Below are positions 20,935 to 33,227 of a DNA stretch of 64,000 nucleotides, piece after piece. The DNA comes from Shewanella phaeophyticola (lineage in GTDB: Bacteria > Pseudomonadota > Gammaproteobacteria > Enterobacterales > Shewanellaceae). Each line of letters opens with the position of its first letter. Position 1 is the first letter of the stretch. The notes beneath the pieces were generated by a model that saw only the letters and a list, made by a program, of their open reading frames with translations, made no database searches and had not been told where the DNA came from. Location of the stretch: contig NZ_JAODOQ010000001.1 of NCBI RefSeq assembly GCF_025398315.1, forward strand, positions 2,046,001 to 2,110,000, in the 5' to 3' direction. A program made the translations under genes and the position numbers.

Positions 20935-23462
20935 TTATTTTTTCATCCAGATATCATCGCGGTAGCCCGCTATGGTGTTATCACTAGAGAAACGGCCACT
21001 GGCGGCACTGTTTCTAATACTGATTTGTTGCCAAGTGTCTTGGTCTAAATAAGTTTGCGCGACTTTTTCTTGTGCAATGCGATAACTCTCAAAATCTGCT
21101 GCGGTCATCCATTGATCATATGGGTCGATAATCGAGGCAATAATATGATCAAAGATACCCGGCTCAACCAAATTAAAGTGGCCACTTTTAAGCATACTCA
21201 ATACGCCATTTAATGCTTCAGATTGAGCAACAATTTGTTGTGGTTGATAATTCACCTTGGCTTGTGCAACCTGGGCTGCGTCTAAACCAAACAGGAAGAA
21301 GTTTTCGTGCCCTACCTCTTCTAACATTTCAATGTTTGCACCATCTAACGTACCTATGGTCAATGCACCGTTCATCATAAATTTCATATTGCCTGTGCCA
21401 GATGCTTCTTTACCTGCGGTAGAAATTTGTTCAGACAAATCGGTTCCAGGACAAATTTTTTCCATTGCACTGACATTATAGTTTGGTAAAAATGCCATCC
21501 GAAGATAAGGCGTCACTAATGGATCTGAATTGACCATATGGGCAACATTGTTGGCTAGTTTGATGATTTGTTTCGCCATGGCATAACCCGGTGCCGCTTT
21601 ACCGCCAATTAATACACAGCGCGGTACCATACCTTCGGTATCCCCATTTAAAATACGACGGTACAAATGAATCACATGCAAAATATTTAACAGTTGGCGC
21701 TTATATTCGTGTATGCGCTTAACCTGCACATCAAACATCATGCTTGGGTCAAATTTAACCCCGCATTCTTGTTCAACAAATTCACTTAAGGCTTGTTTAT
21801 TTGCGAGCTTAATTTCGGCCACTCCTTCACAAAGTCTTTGTCGCTGGTAAAGGCATTCAATGCAGCAAGGCGTGATAAATCAGTGATCCATTCTTTACCT
21901 AAACGACGTGTAATTAAGCTTGCTAACTTTGGATTACAATAAGCAAGCCAGCGCCTTGGCGTGACACCATTGGTTTTGTTATTAAATTTCTCTGGCCATA
22001 ATTGATAGAAATCACTAAACAAACCGTCTTTTAATAATTGCGTATGTAAACCGGCAACGCCATTGACAGAGAAACTTGCCACTATGGCAAGGTAGGCCAT
22101 TCTGATGTGTTGCTCTAGTCCTTCTTCGATAATTGACATACTCGTCAATTTTTCAATATTTCCTGGCCAGTGATGTGCGACTTGTTCAAGGTAACGTGAG
22201 TTGATTTCAAAAATGATTTCAACAATACGAGGCAACATGTATTTCATCATCGGCACTGACCATCGCTCTAACGCTTCTGGTAGTAGTGTGTGATTAGTGT
22301 AGGCCATAGATTCGCTGGTAATAGCCCAGGCTTCATCCCAAGTGAGTTCGTATTGGTCGAGTAGTAGGCGCATAAGCTCAGGCACCGCAATACTTGGGTG
22401 TGTATCGTTGAGCTGCAAAACGTTATGCTGACTAAATTGGCTGAAATCTTTGCCATAATGGGCAACATAACGCGCTAACAAATCTTGTAAACTGGCTGAC
22501 GATAAAAAGTACTGTTGTCTTAATCTTAGCTCTTTACCATTCACACTGGCGTCATTTGGATACAGTACCATGGTGATTTGCTCGGCCAAATTTTTAGTGG
22601 CAACGGCTTCAGCGTAATCGCCTTCATTAAATTCAGCTAAGTCAAACTCATCGTTTGCTTCTGCTTTCCATAACCTAAGCGTATTGATCCTGCCATTATT
22701 AAAGCCTGGAATGGGCACGTCGTAAGGTACTGCTAATACATTTTGGGTGTCTGTCCATACATGATGTCGGCGTCCGTGTTTATCCACATAGTTTTCGGTA
22801 TGACCAAAAAATGGCACCGTAACAATCTTATGGGCAATTCGGACTTCCCAGGGATTACCGTGACGTAACCAACGATCGGGCTGTTCAATTTGATAACCGT
22901 CGACAATTTTTTGCATAAACATGCCATATTGATAACGAATACCATATCCGGTCACCGATAAATCCAGGCTGGCACAACTGTCTAAAAAGCAAGCGGCCAA
23001 ACGCCCTAAGCCACCATTACCTAAACCTGCATCATGTTCAACTTGTTCAATATCTTCTAGGGTTGTTGCGTAATCGGTTAATACTGCTTTAGCTTCGTCG
23101 GTTAAATTTAGACTCAGTAACGCATTGCCTAACGCTCTGCCCATTAAAAACTCAAGCGATAAGTAGGCCACTTGCTTTTGCTGGTATTGGTTGTCTTTAA
23201 TCCGCGTTTGTCGCCACTCATCGAGCATTTGTTCTTTGACACTTTCACCTACTGCGGTGAATAGTTCTTCAGGATCATGGTCATCACGGCATAAACCGTA
23301 ACGAATATGCCGCGCAAGTGATGCTCCTAAGGTATCACATGGTTCACATATGTCTGCCGCAGGCTCAGTGATGGGCTCAGCTTTTGCCTTGCTCGTGTTA
23401 ATCGTTTTTTTGCGTGGCGCAGGGGGCTGCTTTTTACTAGCACTTTCTTTAGCTGTGGTCAT
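20935..23462 (-). CDS. glgP: Glycogen phosphorylase (frameshifted)
   Basis: A ~842-residue PLP-dependent phosphorylase releasing glucose-1-P from glycogen (GT35). Key strings: EQVEHDAGLGNGGLGRLAACF, TNHTLLPEALERW, NGVTPRRWL and, in the C-terminal frame, EASGTGNMKFMMNGALTIGT with the PLP lysine. The N-terminus has an extra ~40-residue Lys/Pro/Ala-rich leader before EPCDTLG. Start at 23462 with GGAG upstream, only 3 nt after glgX. The frame breaks at 21817-21821: EWAEIKLANKQ is expected from GAG-TGG-GCC-GAA, but one G of GGGCC is missing. Confidence 0.92.
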
Positions 23463-23465
23463 CCA

Positions 23466-25569
23466 TCACTCCTTGGTAAATTCGGTATGAAATAACATTA
23501 AACTGCGATCAATTAGCGTCACTTGTTGATTGTTATCAACGGCAGGCTCAGAGGATTGGGTGTGTATTAAACAGTGCCAATGCTTAAGGTGAGCGAGTTG
23601 CGGTAATGTGAACGTGTGAGATTGATAATCTACATTAATGAGTAACAATAATGCTTCGGTACTTTCAGGCTCTGCACCTATGTCTGCATGACCTAAATTG
23701 CCGGTAATAATGACACTGAGTGTGCGAGTATGGTGTTCGCACCAATGAGATTTAGTCATCACTTCACCTTGGCGATTAAACCAAGCTAAGCCGTTGTCAA
23801 AGAGCGCTTCAGGTTTATGAATAAACGCCTGATGACATAACATAGGAAATCGTTTGCGTAAGTTTATTAATTGCGATGTGTAACTCACCAATGACCAATC
23901 AATCACATCCCAATCAAACCACCCTATTGGGTTGTCCTGACAGTAGGCGTTATTATTTCCTTGTTGGCTTTGACCTGATTCATCACCGGCAAGCAACATA
24001 GGCACCCCCTGAGACAACAATAAACAGGTGAGTAAATTACGTTTTTGACGATCACGAATGGCATTAATTTCTTCGTCATTGGTTTCACCTTCAACGCCGT
24101 AGTTATCACTGCAATTTTCTTGGTGTCCGTCACGATTTTCTTCACCATTGGCTAAGTTGTGTCGTTGCTGGTAACTCACTAAATCATGCAAGGTAAAGCC
24201 ATCATGACTAGTGATAAAGTTGATACTGGCAGAGGGTAGCCACGACCATTGTGCTCAAAAAAGTCACTTGATCCATGAAAACGTTTGGCAAACTCAGGAA
24301 GCATCCCACTGTCACCACGCCAAAAACGGCGCATAGCATCACGGTAGCGATCATTCCATTCACTAAAGGCAACAGGATAGTTACCTAATTGATAACCGCC
24401 TGAGCCAATATCCCATGGCTCTGCAATCAGTTTGACTTTGCACAACACGGGGTCTTGGGTAATGGCATCAAAAAAACCACTGCCTGGGTCAAAACCATAG
24501 ACTTCCCGGCCAAGACAACTGGCTAGATCGAAACGAAAACCGTCAACTCCCATCACTTCAACCCAATAACGTAATGAGTCCATAACTAACATAAGCACTT
24601 GGGGATGATTTAAGTTGAAGGTGTTTCCACAGCCAGTGTCGTTAATGTTAAAGCGCTTATCATTGGGCAATAATCGATAATAGCTGGCGTTATCTATGCC
24701 ACGAAAACTGTATGTGGAAGCCAAGATGGTTTCCCTCTGCGGTATGGTTAAATACCACATCGAGTATCACTTCAATGCCGGCATGATGAAGACGAGAGAC
24801 CATGTGTCTAAACTCGGCAATATCACCATTTTTATTGGCTAAATAACCACTGTGTGGCGCCATAAATGCGATGCTATTGTACCCCCAATAATTGTTAAGG
24901 CCTTTTTCAGTTAAAAAGGGCTCATCAAAAAATCCGTGTACTGGGAGCAATTCTACCCCGGTAACGCCAAGCTCTTGCAAATAATCAATAACCGCCTGGC
25001 TTGAAAGCCCTGCAAAAGTGCCTTGTTTTGCGGTGTCGACTAATGGGTGTTGCTTAGTAAACCCTTTTATATGGGTTTCAAATAGCACGCTTTTGTAAAG
25101 TGGTGTCTGTAAAGGCGTGATAGGAATCTCATCAACGAAATGATGGTCTAGGGTACCTCGCATTTCGGCATATATGCTGCACTGTCTTGGGTATCAAATG
25201 ACAAGTCTTCTGTTCGGTCATCAACATCATAGCCATATAACGCTGGATGTTGGATTACCTCACCCACCAGTTTTTTTGCGTAAGGGTCGAGCAGTAATTT
25301 ATGATGATTAAATCTGTGTCCTAGCTCTGGCTGATAAGGTCAAACACGCGATAACCATATAACAAGCCAGCTTTTGCCCCTGCAAGATGGCAATGCCAAA
25401 TTTGGCGAGTGCTGTCTCGCATAATATATTGTGCCACTTCAACTTGTCCGCTAGGGTCAAATAGACATAACACCACCTTGGTTGCGTGGGCTGAAAACAA
25501 CGAAAAGTTGACTCCGTTGTCATCAATCGTTGCCCCTAAAGGATAAGGGTAACCACTGGTCATATCCAT
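23466..25569 (-). CDS. glgX: Glycogen debranching enzyme (four frame lesions)
   Basis: A ~700-residue GH13 isoamylase-type enzyme removing alpha-1,6 branches. It has an N-terminal CBM48 ([20 protein letters not shown]). The barrel motifs are [28 protein letters not shown] (nucleophile Asp), [10 protein letters not shown] (acid Glu) and [13 protein letters not shown], then [13 protein letters not shown]. The frame is broken at four places: 25338-25341 (VFGPYQPELG expected), 25146-25160 (before LDHHFVDE), 24717-24723 (HLGPTYSFRG expected; GGGCCC read as GGCTTCC) and 24234-24241 (GRGPSASINF expected; GGGCCC read as GGCTACCC). Every identifiable site is a Gly-Pro codon pair. Start 25569 has AGGG 7 nt upstream. 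Confidence 0.9.
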
Positions 25570-25617
25570 ACTGAATCCCTACATGTAAATAAACCTAAAG
25601 ACTGTTCAGCGCTAATG

Positions 25618-27843
25618 TTACTCAGCGGGTACGAGTGCTTCTGGCACAAAAATGGTACAACCTAGAGGGGGAACAGTAATCACGATACTGTTATCCATAC
25701 CCTGCCATTGCGTGGTTTGTGTTTCAAATGGACCTTCATTAATTACATGACTGCCACCGTAATAACGATGATCACTGTTAAGTGCTTCGGTGTATTGCCA
25801 TGCACTGGGTACCCCAAGACGGAAACCCTCATGCACTTGCGGAGACATATTCACTACAATTATCGCGTGTTGTTGTTTATCTTTAGCGTAACGGCAATAA
25901 ACTAAAATGTTGTTGTCTGCATTATTGCAATCAAACCAGGCAAACCCGTCACTTTGATGGTCACATTCGTATAAAGCGGGTGTTTGTTGGTAAAGCTGAT
26001 TAAGGTCACGAACCCAATCTTGCATGCCTTGATGAGGGGCGTAGTCGAGTAAATGCCAATCTAGGCTTTGGTTATGGTTCCATTCATTACGTTGAGCAAA
26101 CTCATTGCCCATAAACAGCAGTTTTTTCCCCGGATGTGACCACATATAGCCATAATAGGCGCGTAATGTGGCAAATTTTTGCCAATCATCACCCGGAATT
26201 TTGTGCAGTAAAGACCCTTTGCCATGCACCACTTCATCGTGACTTAACGATAAAATGAATTGTTCAGTAAAGGCATACACTAAGCTAAATGTGAGCTCAC
26301 CATGATGAAAACGACGGTAAAGCGGATCGCAACTGATATAACGTAACGTGTCATTCATCCAACCCATGTTCCACTTAAACCCAAAACCTAACCCATTTTG
26401 GTCAGTTGCTTGGGTGACACCTGGCCATGCGGTGGATTCTTCAGCAATCATATTGATCCCCGGAAAACACTGGTACATACGCGCATTCAACTCTTGTAAA
26501 AATTGAATGGCTTGCAGGTTTTCACGCCCGCCAAATTCATTGGGTACCCATTGATCAGCATTACGGCTGTAATCAAGGTATAACATCGATGACACAGCAT
26601 CTAAACGCAGGCCATCAAAATGGAATTCATCGAGCCAATAATGGGCATTACTGTATAAAAAGCTGCGCACTTCAGCGCGGCCATAGTTATAAATTAACGT
26701 GTCCCAATCAGGGTGCTCACCTTTACGTGGGTCTTGATGCTCGTACAAACAACTGCCATCAAAACGCACTAGGCCATGGGGATCGCGAGGAAAATGCGCC
26801 GGTACCCAGTCGAGTAACACGGCAATATCTTGCTGATGGCAAGCATCAATAAACCTTTTAAGGCCGTTAGCATCACCAAAACGATACGTTGGCGCATATA
26901 GGCCAACGGGTTGATACCCCCATGAACCGTCAAAGGGAAACTCGCTAATAGGCATCAATTGTAAATGGGTAAACCCCATTTCTTTTACATAGGGCACCAA
27001 CTCATTAATTAACTGCACATAATCTGTGTATTCTTGGCCTTCATCGCCAGTTCTGCGCCAAGACGCTAAATGCACCTCATAAATCGACATTGGTTGATTA
27101 TGGTTATGGCTTTGGCTACGATCCTTAAGCCATTGCACGTCTTGCCATTGATATAATGCAGGTGAAGGAATTTTAGAAGCATTATGTGGCGATGGTTGCA
27201 TCGATACGGCATAAGGGTCTGACTTTACGACCACATGACCATGTTCATCAGTAATCGCAAATTTGTAATGCTGATCGGCTTCGACTTCAACGATAAAGAT
27301 ATCCCACAAACCACTCGCTGGGTGAAAGCGTAGAATATGTCGTTTTTGATCCCATGAGTTAAAATCACCAATTAATGCGACTTTTTTAGCATTTGGCGCC
27401 CAAACACAAAAATGCACGCCAGTGACACCTTCATGTTCACGCCAGTTAGCCCCTTGAAAACGGTATGTCTGTAACTGACTGCCCTCACCAAATAAATACA
27501 CATCTTGTGGGTCTAATAAACTGTCGTATTGATAGGGGTCACAGATCAGTTGCTCACAAAGTGGAAATTGTACCCGCAGTTGATAAGTAAAAGGTTTCAC
27601 TCTGCGGCTCATTTTGCCGGCAAATAATCCCTGATCATTTAGCTGTTCAAGGCTCGCTACTTTACGGCCATCTTTAAGGCTAATGACATCAATGGATGTT
27701 GCACCGGGTAAATAGCAACGGACGATTAATCCTTTGCCGTCATTACTAGTGTGCATGCCCAGCAATGAAAACACATCTGTGTAATCACCATTTAATAACG
27801 CTATATCGCTACCTTGATGAAAATATGCAGTCGCTACAGTCAT
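25618..27843 (-). CDS. glgB: 1,4-alpha-glucan branching enzyme
   Basis: An intact ~741-residue GH13 branching enzyme creating alpha-1,6 linkages in glycogen. Layout: N1 domain ([19 protein letters not shown]), CBM48 ([25 protein letters not shown], shown split), then the barrel with [16 protein letters not shown] (nucleophile Asp), [10 protein letters not shown] (acid Glu) and [15 protein letters not shown]. The C-terminal beta domain ends [11 protein letters not shown]. The start is placed at [11 protein letters not shown] (ATG 27841-27843) rather than 31 codons upstream, because the upstream stretch overlaps malQ and lacks family resemblance; the gap to malQ is then 13 nt. It is one of the few large genes here with no lesion. 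Confidence 0.93.
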   Translation of the reverse strand: MTVATAYFHQGSDIALLNGDYTDVFSLLGMHTSNDGKGLIVRCYLPGATSIDVISLKDGRKVASLEQLNDQGLFAGKMSRRVKPFTYQLRVQFPLCEQLICDPYQYDSLLDPQDVYLFGEGSQLQTYRFQGANWREHEGVTGVHFCVWAPNAKKVALIGDFNSWDQKRHILRFHPASGLWDIFIVEVEADQHYKFAITDEHGHVVVKSDPYAVSMQPSPHNASKIPSPALYQWQDVQWLKDRSQSHNHNQPMSIYEVHLASWRRTGDEGQEYTDYVQLINELVPYVKEMGFTHLQLMPISEFPFDGSWGYQPVGLYAPTYRFGDANGLKRFIDACHQQDIAVLLDWVPAHFPRDPHGLVRFDGSCLYEHQDPRKGEHPDWDTLIYNYGRAEVRSFLYSNAHYWLDEFHFDGLRLDAVSSMLYLDYSRNADQWVPNEFGGRENLQAIQFLQELNARMYQCFPGINMIAEESTAWPGVTQATDQNGLGFGFKWNMGWMNDTLRYISCDPLYRRFHHGELTFSLVYAFTEQFILSLSHDEVVHGKGSLLHKIPGDDWQKFATLRAYYGYMWSHPGKKLLFMGNEFAQRNEWNHNQSLDWHLLDYAPHQGMQDWVRDLNQLYQQTPALYECDHQSDGFAWFDCNNADNNILVYCRYAKDKQQHAIIVVNMSPQVHEGFRLGVPSAWQYTEALNSDHRYYGGSHVINEGPFETQTTQWQGMDNSIVITVPPLGCTIFVPEALVPAE

Positions 27844-27856
27844 ATACAATGATCCA

Positions 27857-30045
27857 TTATTGTTCTGAATTGTTGGATGAAGACATCTTGGCAGCAAATT
27901 GTTGACCGCTAGCCTGTCTTGATTGATTAATTGCATTCAACCTTTGTTGTACTTTAACGCTTTGTGACATTTGTTGAATGCTCAATGGCAAACGACGTTG
28001 CCAGTTTGGAAACTCTTTCCATGTACCAGGAATATTAACCCCGTGCTTATCTGCGACTAAATCACTTAATTGCACGCTGAATAATTGTGCATTGCCTTGA
28101 GCTGCAACCGATATCCACGCGAGTAATAACACCTCAAAATCAACTTGATCAATATTGTCATCAGCAACAGGAGCAATCGCCTTCTGCTCAACCAATAAAT
28201 GAATTAACTGTTGCTTTTCAAGCTGACGAGTATGCAAAACTTGAAGTAATCGTTCGTCGTTATTAATTAACTGCAGCTGTCGTCGTAACTTAAGATCATC
28301 ACCCATCCACCACGCTTTAATGGTGGGCACATCATGATTAGCGAGCATCATTAAACTTTGATGTTTGTAATCTTTTGGTGGTTTAAAGCGGTCGTAATCT
28401 TTGCAGAAATAAAACAGCTCATTAGAGAACACGCCAGCTTGTGCTAAGCGCGATACAATTTCTGGCGGTACAATGCCAAGATCCTCACCAATGACCACAC
28501 AACGGGCTCGCTGGCTTTCAAGACACACTATGGCTAATAACGTTTCGACCGGGTAATACACGTAACTCCCTTCGCCTAAATCGCGATTAAGTGGCCACCA
28601 CCATAAACGTAACAAGCCCATGACATGGTCAATCCGTAATGCGCCGCAATGTTGCATATTACTGCGGATAAATTGGATAAAGTGAGTAAAATCATGTTGT
28701 TTTAATTTTACCGGGTCAAATGGAGTTAATCCCCAATTTTGCCCTTGCTCAGCAAAAGGATCTGGTGGTGCACCAATACTGGCGTTATCACAAAAAAACG
28801 ATAAATTGGCACTCACTTCAGCACCATGGCTGACTGCACCTACGGCTAAATCACGTATAAGGCCAATGCTCATACCGCATTGTTTTGCGTTAAGCTGACA
28901 CGCTTCTAATTGTTCACTTGCAACAAATTGCAAGTACAAATAAAAGCCTTCTTCTTGAGTGAAATATTTTGAAGCTAAGTCAATTTCTTTATGAGCAAAC
29001 TGCATCAATGCAGATTTATCCTGTTCAATAAAATGCAAATAGGCATGATATCTGGTGGTTTCATGCTTCACATGTTGCTGACAAAATATTTGATACAACT
29101 TTTCATAAGCTGCGTATTTGAGTAATTGTACTTCTTCATAATTAATCAATTGCGCTTGATTTAACGCTTGTTTTTTTGTAACCACTGTTGAGTCGAGAGC
29201 TCTTTTTGCACTGCTTTGTATTCATAAACCGCTTCAATTTGAATATACAAAGGATTCAAACGTCGGCGATCGGTAGGACTATATGGACTCGGGTTTTCTG
29301 GCTGACTGATGTCTAACGCGTGCAATGGATTAAGCAGAATAAAATCGGCTCCTGCATGGGCTGCATAGTCGATAAGTTCAGCGAGGTTGCCGAAATCACC
29401 TACTCCCCATTGTTGATCGCTGCGCATTGCATACAATTGTGCATTTAAGCCCCAAGGCTGCTTTGGTGCTTGAGAATGCGCCGTAAGACGACCTTGATAT
29501 GCGGTTTGTGGTGCCAGCATAATTTGACCGTATAAGGTATTTACCCGAGTAGAATCCCCAATAAACGCTAAGCTAATATGGTGGTAACCTAAGTGTAAAT
29601 TGGGTTTGTCTAACACTAAACGATACTGACAATAACGTTGCCCACCATAATAGTACTCACCGACGACAGCACAATCTTGACAATGAGCTGTCACTGTTAA
29701 TGTGTCTATGCCTTCACCATATACAGTGACTTTAAACGCAAAAGGATAATTGTCGGGTAATTGCACATCAATGTGTGGTTTGTCGATTTCACACCATTGA
29801 AAACGGTGTAATGGCAACAACCAAGGATTGACATCTAACTGCTCAATACGTTGAGCCATTTTATTTTCGGTCAGTAAATGTGGATATTCGGACGGATCAC
29901 ATTGATGTTGATTGAATGATGTGGGTATTAACATCGTGGTTAATATGCCCTGCCTATCCTTAGCAGGTATGTGAACCAGTTTACCGACACAATCGATAAA
30001 CTCTGCTCCAACGCCTTGCAAATACAGCAACTTCTCCAGTCCCAT
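27857..30045 (-). CDS. malQ: 4-alpha-glucanotransferase (amylomaltase; homopolymer frameshift)
   Basis: A ~729-residue GH77 disproportionating enzyme that rearranges maltodextrins released from glycogen. Seen: [34 protein letters not shown] and SPYSPTDRR, followed in the second frame by [35 protein letters not shown] (nucleophile region), [14 protein letters not shown] (acid) and [10 protein letters not shown]. The N-terminus (to ~residue 150) is the extra domain of bacterial MalQ. Start at 30045 with AGGGAAG upstream; first gene of the glycogen operon. The frame break is at a run of seven A (plus-strand T 29171-29177), where eight would restore [12 protein letters not shown]. This is a homopolymer error, unlike the other lesions. 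Confidence 0.9.
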
Positions 30046-30465
30046 ATTTGTCTTCCCTCGCGATTATTAACTACATGAATTCCAGCAGTTACCATGCCAG
30101 TTAATAGTAACAATATAGCGACAAATTAATGGCAGATAAATGACAAGAATAAGTTATTACAAATCAGAAAGTTAAATAGATAACATATCAATAAAACAGT
30201 TATGTAATACATACGTTTTAAAGTATCTTTATGCACTATAACAGCGCATAACAAACAAAGATAGTGCAATAATTGATCATAAAAATGATTTAATGCGATA
30301 ACATAATCTCGTTAACATTGGGCGTGTTTTATGCATGATTCCAATAGGTTACTGTACAAGTAATGGATTTTTGAATGCTCTACACAAGCGGAATAGGCTT
30401 TGTCTGTTAACTGAGCCATGTTATGATAAATTAATCAACCCGTTTTCACGGACAAAAAGCCAACT
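30046..30465. other. Divergent intergenic region between glycogen operon and nudL
   Basis: 420 bp, AT-rich, with no convincing ORF, hairpin or RNA gene. It must hold the promoter of the malQ-glgA operon (minus) and that of the nudL gene (plus). I could not single out -35/-10 pairs or operator sites with confidence. Confidence 0.4.
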
Positions 30466-31041
30466 TTGAATAAATACGAGTTTACAATACGATATAACTT
30501 ACATCGGCTCAGTGCAGCAATCGTGTCTGCACCAACGTCGTATTTAGGCCGTCAGGCTGCCGTGTTAATCCCAATGATTGAAATCGATCAACAACTGCAA
30601 CTGATATTAACGCAGCGACCACTTCATTTACGTCATCACCCTGGGCAAATTAGTTTCCCCGGTGGTAAAGTAGAGCCGACAGACGTTAATTTGATCCACA
30701 CAGCTTTAAGGGAAGCCAATGAAGAAATTGGTTTATTAGCAGATAATGTGGATGTGTTAGGTATATTCCCGGCGCACAAAACCTTTACAGGCTTTGAAAT
30801 CACCCCTGTAGTGGGCTTAGTTAAACAGCCCTTTGAGTTAATGATTGATCCTGGAGAAGTTGCAGATTGCTTTACCGTACCATTAAGTTTTTTTATTGAA
30901 AAAGACAACCGGCATGAGGTGTTTCATTACCGCCATGGCAAACGATACCGAGTACATTTTATGCCTTTTGAAGACCGATTTATTTGGGGGGTAACGGCTG
31001 CTATTATTGATTTATTATGCCGTCATGTGGCTCACGAATAA
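30466..31041 (+). CDS. nudL: Nudix hydrolase, CoA pyrophosphatase (NudL-type)
   Basis: A 191-residue Nudix enzyme, predicted to split coenzyme A to phosphopantetheine and 3',5'-ADP. The UPF0035 signature that marks this subfamily, LTQRPLHLRHHPGQISFPGG, runs directly into a Nudix box variant ending ALREANEEIGL, with the catalytic REANEE. The box has Asp where the classical consensus has the first Glu, as I recall for NudL proteins. The only in-frame start matching the family N-terminus is TTG at 30466, so translation may be modest. Convergent with the small membrane protein gene. Confidence 0.85.
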   Translation: MNKYEFTIRYNLHRLSAAIVSAPTSYLGRQAAVLIPMIEIDQQLQLILTQRPLHLRHHPGQISFPGGKVEPTDVNLIHTALREANEEIGLLADNVDVLGIFPAHKTFTGFEITPVVGLVKQPFELMIDPGEVADCFTVPLSFFIEKDNRHEVFHYRHGKRYRVHFMPFEDRFIWGVTAAIIDLLCRHVAHE

Positions 31042-31055
31042 CCGCATAGTCACCA

Positions 31056-31391
31056 TCACACTACATAGCGGATATATAAGCCGGCAGACAATGACACGAC
31101 TAACAACAGAGGAATATTGACCCAAAAACCTATTCTAGTGGTGGTTTTAGCATAAAAATTAACCAGCAAATTTAAAAAACTCACCCCAGCGCAACACCAA
31201 ATCAAATATTCCAACTTAATGGTTAAGTCCGGATCCCAATACAACCGCACAGACACTCCTTTACTTAAAAAGTAACCGACGGCGCGATCTGGCCTAGCCT
31301 CACCGTAAATAATCAGAGCATAAATGGCTAAACTCCAACCTAACAGCGACAACACGGTTAAAATGACTTGTAAAACGCCTAATCGAGACAT
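31056..31391 (-). CDS. Small hypothetical inner-membrane protein (~111 aa)
   Basis: An unrecognised protein with three predicted membrane segments: LQVILTVLSLLGWSLAIYAL, LEYLIWCCAGVSFLNLLVNF and IPLLLVVSLSAGLYIRYVV. A charged loop (GEARPDRAVGYFLSKG) lies between the first two. The start MSRLGVLQ (ATG 31389-31391) is preferred because AAGGAACAGG lies just upstream; an earlier ATG 13 codons away lacks a ribosome site. Small three-helix proteins like this are frequent in Shewanella, but no function can be given. Confidence 0.6.
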   Translation of the reverse strand: MSRLGVLQVILTVLSLLGWSLAIYALIIYGEARPDRAVGYFLSKGVSVRLYWDPDLTIKLEYLIWCCAGVSFLNLLVNFYAKTTTRIGFWVNIPLLLVVSLSAGLYIRYVV

Positions 31392-31690
31392 GTCCTGTTC
31401 CTTGGTAATACCACACATTTGTGCATACAAAATAAACAGTGTGTAAACCGTTAAATATGCCAGTGCTAATCTGAGCCCTCAATATTGAGGACTTTTATTA
31501 TTATATCGCCTAAATCTGCGAATAAGCTTTGGCTTAACTCACTCATTTGCCATATATTTAAGCGACTTATTTAAAAGTAACACAATAATCGCAATAGAAA
31601 AGCGTTTTCAGCTTGAGAAAAGCCACCAGCAAGGTAAGATAAACTCCAAATTTATATTCATAATTCGATATGTTGGAGAATTAAGCAACA

Positions 31691-33091
31691 ATGAGCATTA
31701 CATCTGTCGCTTCTGTATTTAAAGGTGAACACGCCATCGGTTCGCAAGTCACGGTTCGTGGCTGGGTTAGAACTCGTCGTGATTCTAAAGCTGGTATCTC
31801 GTTCTTGGCCGTTTATGACGGTTCATGTTTCGATCCAATCCAAGGTGTCGTGCCAAATAGCCTAGCCAATTATAATGACGATGTATTGAAATTGACTGCA
31901 GGCTGTTCAGTCGTCATGACAGGTGAAGTTGTGGCTTCTCCTGGTGCTGGTCAAGCATTTGAGTTGCAAGTAACGGAAGTGGTTGTCACCGGTTTTGTAG
32001 ATGACCCTGATACATACCCAATGGCTGCTAAGCGCCACTCTATTGAGCATTTACGTGAGCTGGCACACTTACGCCCACGTACCAACATTATTGGTGCAGT
32101 TGCTCGTGTACGTAACTGTTTATCGCAAGCGATTCACCGCTTCTATCACCAAGAAGGTTTCATTTGGGTATCAACCCCATTGATTACCGCATCTGACTGT
32201 GAAGGTGCTGGTGAAATGTTCCGCGTGTCTACATTAGACATGGAAAACTTGCCGCGAACTGACGCTGGTAAAGTGGATTATGACAAAGACTTTTTTGGTA
32301 AAGAATCGTTCTTAACAGTATCTGGTCAGTTAAATGCTGAAACCTACGCTTGTGCATTGTCTAAAGTGTATACCTTTGGCCCAACGTTCCGTGCTGAAAA
32401 CTCAAACACCACACGTCACCTTGCTGAATTCTGGATGGTTGAACCAGAAGTTGCATTCGCGACATTAGATGATGCAGCAGAGCTCGCTGAAAAAATGCTT
32501 AAGTTTGCATTTAACGCCGTGCTTGAAGAACGCATGGACGATTTGAACTTCTTTAATGAACGTGTTGATAAAACCGTGGTTGAGCGTTTGCAGTCGTTTG
32601 TGAGCAGCGACTTTGCCCAGGTTGATTATACTGACGCGGTTGAAATCCTTAAAAACTGTGGCAAGACTTTTGAGTTCCCAGTTGAATGGGGTATCGATTT
32701 ACAGTCTGAACATGAGCGCTACCTAGCAGAAGAACACTTTAAAGCACCGGTTGTAGTGAAAAACTACCCGAAAGACATTAAAGCCTTCTATATGCGTTTA
32801 AACGATGACGGTAAAACCGTTGCAGCAATGGATGTATTAGCACCTGGCATCGGTGAAATCATTGGTGGTGCGCAGCGTGAAGAACGTTTAGACGTGTTAG
32901 ATGCTCGTTTAGCTGAAATGGAATTAAGCCAGGAAGATTACTGGTGGTACCGTGACCTGCGCCGTTATGGCACAGTGCCTCATTCAGGGTTTGGTTTAGG
33001 CTTTGAACGTTTAGTGTCTTACGTCACTGGCGTGAACAACATCCGAGATGTTATTCCGTTCCCACGTGCACCACGTTCAGCTAACTTCTAA
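31691..33091 (+). CDS. asnS: Asparaginyl-tRNA synthetase
   Basis: An intact 466-residue class IIb synthetase that charges tRNA-Asn. An N-terminal OB-fold ([19 protein letters not shown]) is followed by motif 1 ([21 protein letters not shown]), motif 2 ([20 protein letters not shown], shown to 20 residues) and motif 3 ([16 protein letters not shown]). It carries one of the few intact GGCCC strings in the window, at 32378-32382 within YTFGPTFRA. Five tRNA-Asn genes lie 3.5 kb downstream, which is a coincidence of content rather than an operon. A terminator follows. Confidence 0.97.
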   Translation: MSITSVASVFKGEHAIGSQVTVRGWVRTRRDSKAGISFLAVYDGSCFDPIQGVVPNSLANYNDDVLKLTAGCSVVMTGEVVASPGAGQAFELQVTEVVVTGFVDDPDTYPMAAKRHSIEHLRELAHLRPRTNIIGAVARVRNCLSQAIHRFYHQEGFIWVSTPLITASDCEGAGEMFRVSTLDMENLPRTDAGKVDYDKDFFGKESFLTVSGQLNAETYACALSKVYTFGPTFRAENSNTTRHLAEFWMVEPEVAFATLDDAAELAEKMLKFAFNAVLEERMDDLNFFNERVDKTVVERLQSFVSSDFAQVDYTDAVEILKNCGKTFEFPVEWGIDLQSEHERYLAEEHFKAPVVVKNYPKDIKAFYMRLNDDGKTVAAMDVLAPGIGEIIGGAQREERLDVLDARLAEMELSQEDYWWYRDLRRYGTVPHSGFGLGFERLVSYVTGVNNIRDVIPFPRAPRSANF

Positions 33092-33117
33092 TAGACTTTA
33101 ATAAATGTGTATTAGAT

Positions 33118-33143
33118 AAAACGCGCCTTTGGCGCGTTTTTTA
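33118..33143. terminator. Rho-independent terminator between asnS and uvrB
   Basis: AAAACGCGCC-TTT-GGCGCGTTTTTT: a GC-rich 10-bp stem with a short loop and a T-tail on the plus strand and an A-tail on the other side. It ends asnS and could also serve the convergent uvrB. Confidence 0.88.
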
Positions 33144-33227
33144 TTGGCTCACTTAATAAGTGACCCAATCAGAACGAGACCAGCGTTTTTTTGATTAAGG
33201 CAGCGCGAGTCGTCATGCTTTGATAAA

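Noticed and set aside
23924..24148. 74-codon ORF overlapping glgX
   Set aside because: An alternate frame of glgX without a start signal.
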